Shown here in pieces: positions 4,602 through 5,029 of a stretch of 5,029 bases of DNA. The DNA is taken from positions 1 through 5,029 of the forward strand of contig JAKAXN010000351.1 of NCBI GenBank assembly GCA_021816565.1. The letters are read 5' to 3'. The DNA is from Actinomycetes bacterium (GTDB lineage Bacteria > Actinomycetota > Acidimicrobiia > Acidimicrobiales > Palsa-688). The notes beneath the pieces are model-generated. The model saw only the letters and a list, made by a program, of their open reading frames with translations. It did not search any database and was not told where the DNA came from. How positions within the stretch are numbered: position 1 is the first letter of the stretch; each line of letters starts with the position of its first letter. Both the position numbers and the translations under genes were made by a program.

Positions 4602-5029
4602 TCATCCGGCGGCCGCCGTCAGCGGCGGCCCGACGCGGTCCCTGATGTCGGCCAGGTCGGCCTCGTCCAGGCTCTCGCGCTCGAGCAGGTCCGCCACCAC
4701 GGCATCGAACAGCCGGCGGTGGGCCGTGATGCCCTCGGCGGCGGCCCGGCGGGCCTCTCCCAGCAGCGCCTCCGCCTTGGCCGTCACGGCGGCGTCGTCG
4801 TTGCCGGTCGGCAGCTCCGGGTGGCGCACGACCAGGCCCAGCTCGGTCATCCCGTAGCGGGTGATCATGGCCACTGCCAGCCGGGTGGCCCGCTCGAGGT
4901 CGTTGGCCGCCCCCGAGGTGAAGTCGTCGCCGTGGAGCAGCTCCTCGGCGGCCCGGCCGCCGAGCAGGACGGTCAGCTCGGCGTGGGCCGCGGAGCGCGA
5001 CAGGTACTGGTCGTCGTTGCCCGACATCC
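4602..5029 (-). CDS. ftsH: FtsH-family ATP-dependent zinc metalloprotease, C-terminal part (cut by window edge)
   Basis: An open frame entering from the right edge and ending at TGA 4604-4602; at least 141 residues are visible. ATG at 5027 is an internal methionine, because the protein aligns with FtsH only from within its M41 peptidase domain. Recognisable segments, numbered from that methionine, are QYLSRS (7-12), LLGGRAAEEL (21-30), GAANDLERAT (39-48), MITRYGMTELG (54-64) and the final helical LLERESLDEADL. The aspartate of NDLE (Asp43) matches the third zinc ligand of FtsH proteases. The HExxH motif, AAA+ ATPase domain and membrane segments would lie outside the window. The part after YGM is shorter than usual and lacks the common FLG segment, so this may be a divergent paralogue rather than the main housekeeping copy. 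FtsH degrades membrane and some soluble proteins at the inner membrane. It converges with the F420 gene, with no sign of a shared operon. Confidence 0.85.
   Translation of the reverse strand, partial: MSGNDDQYLSRSAAHAELTVLLGGRAAEELLHGDDFTSGAANDLERATRLAVAMITRYGMTELGLVVRHPELPTGNDDAAVTAKAEALLGEARRAAAEGITAHRRLFDAVVADLLERESLDEADLADIRDRVGPPLTAAAG

Noticed and set aside
1..5029. Mobile elements, CRISPR arrays, tRNA or rRNA genes
   Set aside because: I saw no transposase or integrase motif, no regularly spaced direct repeats, no target-site duplication and no tRNA- or rRNA-like sequence. The window is almost fully occupied by protein genes.

Overview
The window is very GC-rich (about 70% by eye) and its codons end mostly in G or C. 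A coenzyme F420-type luciferase-like oxidoreductase and a lipid-transfer-protein/DUF35 gene set together suggest a high-GC actinobacterium. Uncultured or Acidimicrobiia-like lineages and mycobacterial relatives are both possible, and the window alone does not settle which.

Layout. (1) Positions 2-175, plus strand: the 3' end of an amidohydrolase-2 family gene. (2) 176-263: a convergent intergenic gap with a strong GC hairpin. (3) 264-3464, minus strand: a tight four-gene operon, read right to left. It encodes a DUF35/OB-fold protein whose zinc ribbon has lost its cysteines, a DUF35 protein with an intact four-cysteine zinc ribbon, an Ltp4-like thiolase-fold protein and an Ltp3-like thiolase-fold protein. 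(4) 3465-3532: a short, locally AT-rich divergent promoter region with a palindrome that closely resembles the KstR operator of sterol-degrading actinobacteria. (5) 3533-4570, plus strand: an LLM-class F420-dependent oxidoreductase. (6) 4571-4601: a perfect 28-bp palindrome, probably a bidirectional terminator. (7) 4602-5029, minus strand: the C-terminal part of an FtsH-type AAA+ zinc metalloprotease, cut by the window edge.

How the genes fit together. The arrangement of an F420 oxidoreductase divergent from DUF35 and two ltp genes matches, from memory, the Mycobacterium tuberculosis Rv3520c / Rv3521-Rv3522(ltp4)-Rv3523(ltp3) locus in the cholesterol regulon. Both thiolase-fold proteins lack the nucleophilic cysteine and the GHP histidine of true thiolases. 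Thiolase-fold proteins that partner with DUF35 can act as retro-aldolases on steroid side-chain CoA thioesters (the Ltp2-ChsH2 DUF35 system). The most economical reading is a four-subunit aldolase-like complex for a sterol or other branched acyl-CoA side chain, possibly controlled by a KstR-like TetR repressor together with the F420 enzyme. The amidohydrolase and FtsH genes flank this block in convergent orientation and each is set off from it by a hairpin. Function, substrate and repressor identity are inferred from family resemblance and context.
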